Shown here one piece after another: positions 61,721 through 64,000 of a DNA stretch of 64,000 nucleotides; position 1 is the first letter of the stretch; every line of letters begins with the position of its first letter. A program made the translations under genes and the position numbers. The notes beneath the pieces are model-generated. The model saw only the letters and a list, made by a program, of their open reading frames with translations, was not told the origin of the DNA and did not search any database. This DNA is from Styela clava (taxonomy: Eukaryota > Chordata > Ascidiacea > Stolidobranchia > Styelidae). Location: assembly GCF_964204865.1 (NCBI RefSeq), contig NC_135257.1:9384151-9448150 (forward strand), read 5' to 3'.

Positions 61721-63521
61721 AAGCTAATGAACATTTCAAATATGACGATTCAACAATTGGCTAGTTTCACAAAAACTAAAATAGAACAATACCCAGATAT
61801 CTCTCCACTGCGTAGGTACCGTAATTGTGTACCATGGCTATGCATGTGTTACCCGGTTGACAAAAATAAACCCATACCTTCCTTAGTCGCTGATTTGGAC
61901 AAATGATTATTTGAAATAAATTCATATGTAATTATATTTTCGGGACCTAATATATTGCAATTTGAAGGCACATGTTATCAGAATCATTCTCAGTAAGAAC
62001 CATTATGTCTTGTAATCAAAAATATGCCGATAAAAGGTGAATTCAAATCGTTGAACCATTGGCATACCGGTAACGAATTCATGATAAAAATTTGCGATAA
62101 AAGATTTCCGAAGCAATTGCCATTTGTGCTACCCGAAGCCAGTATTACTTTAATTTGATCCTGAACCTATTTCAAAATAAATATATCTGCAGCAAATAAC
62201 ATGGCAAGTTTTTCTCATTTATGAATTCCCGGTGACACTTTCAAAAAAATTGTTATGCTGTTTTGTGAAGGGGAAGATGATATTACCAAGTTTAAAAAGT
62301 TAAAATATGCCTTGACAATACTACAATGGATGTTTCTTCGATCATCTAAGCATGGGTGTAAACATTGGCCCGTTTCGATTTGGGTTCTATTTGACAGTTT
62401 TTGGTTATGTTTTCAAAATTTAGGCATATATCGAACGACCTGAAAAAGCTTATAGCAACAAATATCTGAGATTACAATCAATGCCGTTACGTATATATGT
62501 GCTGCTCCAACTTGCATTAGTCAAAGATCCAATTACATTACATTAACATATCAATGCCATTGAACAGTGGTGGTAATTGATTTTTGGGGTTATGTCTCTC
62601 GTCTTTTTGAATCAGTCTAGACATGAAAAACTATATTCATGATTTTTCTCATCGGTGCGAATAAAAGGTTTCGAATGCCTTTTTTATTAATTTTTTTGAG
62701 TATTCTACATTGAAAATGTGAAACAATTAAATGTTAATTTGAATGCATTAGATTTTGAATAGTGGAATTTTATTTTTTTATTTTTATTTTAAGAAAATCG
62801 AGCCGTCGAGTATGTTATCATCCATGCGGAATCTCGCTCTAACTCTAACATGTGTATTTTCCCATTATACCTGATGTAGTGTATTGTAGTTAAATTTACT
62901 GATTTTAATTAATAGCTGGACTTCGAAAAATGCTTTTCATATCATTTCTACTCCATGTACTTAGATTCTACAATTGAAACGCGATAATTAGACAGGAGTA
63001 TCGGGCGTCATGAAAACTATGAAAGGAAATGCATTGATATTCAGTGATACAGGTAGGTCTGCGTGTTGATTGGGAACGCGGACAGGTAGGAGGAATTATT
63101 TTAGCTGATACCGGTAGGCCTAGTAGTCGGGAACAGTACAGTCATTACACATTTCTGCGTTTAGACATTGCTGCATTAGCTGTTTCAAACAGACTTGTTA
63201 TTGTTTTGCGAATTATTTCGAGTTTATTGTCTTTACCCGATGGTAACTTGGTGCCATGGATACTGAAATGAGTTTTATTACAGGGATGAATGAAAGTTTG
63301 CAATTTATAGAAAGAGCAGAAGAGTGAGCCCAATCGAAAAAGATTAAGGCCTGGTTTAAATAAAGCTGTTTTCAGTGACCGAATTACAGTATTGGGAAGA
63401 GATTCATAATAAAGGTTGAAATTGGAGGTCAAAATAAAATTTCTAAGCTTACTAACTCATTAATATTTTAGCTTTTACTGTTTTGCCTATCTCAGTAATT
63501 TATTCATATGTAATCTTGGTC

Positions 63522-64000
63522 ATGGGCAATCAAAATTCAGTAAAAAAACACATCGAACATGCTGAAAGGACTGGAGTATGTCAACTCAGTAGCATGGGAT
63601 TGGATGAATTTCCTGCTCAACTCCTGGGGTTATCAAGTAAATTGAGAACTTTGGATTTATCAAGTAATAAACTCCGTGGACTACCAGAAGCAATTGGGAA
63701 TTTTGCAGTGCTGAAAAGCATCATCTTGAATTCCAATTCACTGAGCATCTTATGTGATGGCATATGCAAGTTACGAAAGTTGGAAAGTCTTTCCATTTCA
63801 CACAATCGACTTGTATCACTTCCTCCTGATATAGGAAAAATAACAAGCTTGAAAGTTATAAATTTACAAGGGAATAAACTTGGGGACATTCCCGTTGGTT
63901 TGACTCAACTAAAACACCTTGATTCTCTTAATTTATCACATAATTCAATCAAAAGAATACCCGATGAAATGAAAGATCTTCAAGCTGTCGAACTCAATCT
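63522..64000 (+). CDS. LRRC57: leucine-rich repeat protein LRRC57, partial
   Basis: The ORF starts ATGGGCAATC and stays open to the window end (159 codons). The product starts MGNQNSVKKHIEHAERTGV, which matches the LRRC57 family start, including the N-terminal Gly of an N-myristoylation motif. A regular run of LRRs follows: LRTLDLSSNKLRGLP, LKSIILNSNSLSIL, LESLSISHNRLVSLP, LKVINLQGNKLGDIP, LDSLNLSHNSIKRIP, each about 23 residues. The human protein has about 239 residues, so roughly 80 lie beyond the window. By family it is a membrane-associated LRR protein whose precise role is poorly known. The sequence reads as intact and single-exon so far. Confidence 0.93.
   Translation, partial: MGNQNSVKKHIEHAERTGVCQLSSMGLDEFPAQLLGLSSKLRTLDLSSNKLRGLPEAIGNFAVLKSIILNSNSLSILCDGICKLRKLESLSISHNRLVSLPPDIGKITSLKVINLQGNKLGDIPVGLTQLKHLDSLNLSHNSIKRIPDEMKDLQAVELN

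Overview
This window is animal nuclear DNA. It is AT-rich, its genes are split by GT-AG introns, and it holds TATA-box promoters, AATAAA signals and old DNA transposons; nothing bacterial, viral or organellar was seen. The gene families (short pentraxins, an ER-type JmjC/cupin hydroxylase, a BTB-C2H2 factor, LRRC57) are metazoan. A tunicate or other invertebrate deuterostome is my best guess, but that is inference, not proof.

Positions 1-25,100 hold a tandem segmental duplication. Three intact two-exon pentraxin (CRP/SAP-like) genes lie on the + strand at 4520, 13326 and 21711, with starts 8.8 and 8.4 kb apart. Each has the same TATA-containing proximal promoter. The window opens in what looks like the 3' flank of a further copy to the left. 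A complete nine-exon gene for a secretory-pathway JmjC protein with a C-terminal HRDEL lies on the - strand (25082 down to 16673), and the third pentraxin gene sits inside its first intron on the opposite strand. A decayed copy of the last four JmjC exons (about 7320-9445) was carried along with the first pentraxin unit. Two hAT-like elements each occupy one unit only and have an empty site in the other.

Positions 25,100-35,780 are mostly intergenic. They hold one orphan exon-like ORF (27634-27821), an unrecognised seven-transmembrane protein gene (29882-30857) whose frame breaks in a GA run, direct repeats on both sides of that gene, and dispersed or tandem repeats.

Positions 35,781-60,865 are one - strand gene for a BTB-zinc-finger protein (14 coding exons, 649 codons). 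Its BTB domain is interrupted by a 17-kb intron, and its other introns carry foldback elements, a TA-flanked MITE and SINE-like sequences. After a CpG-richer gap that may be a shared promoter, the + strand LRRC57 gene begins at 63522 and runs off the window.

All exon models were spliced by hand from reading frame, phase and GT-AG sites; edges may be off by a base or two.
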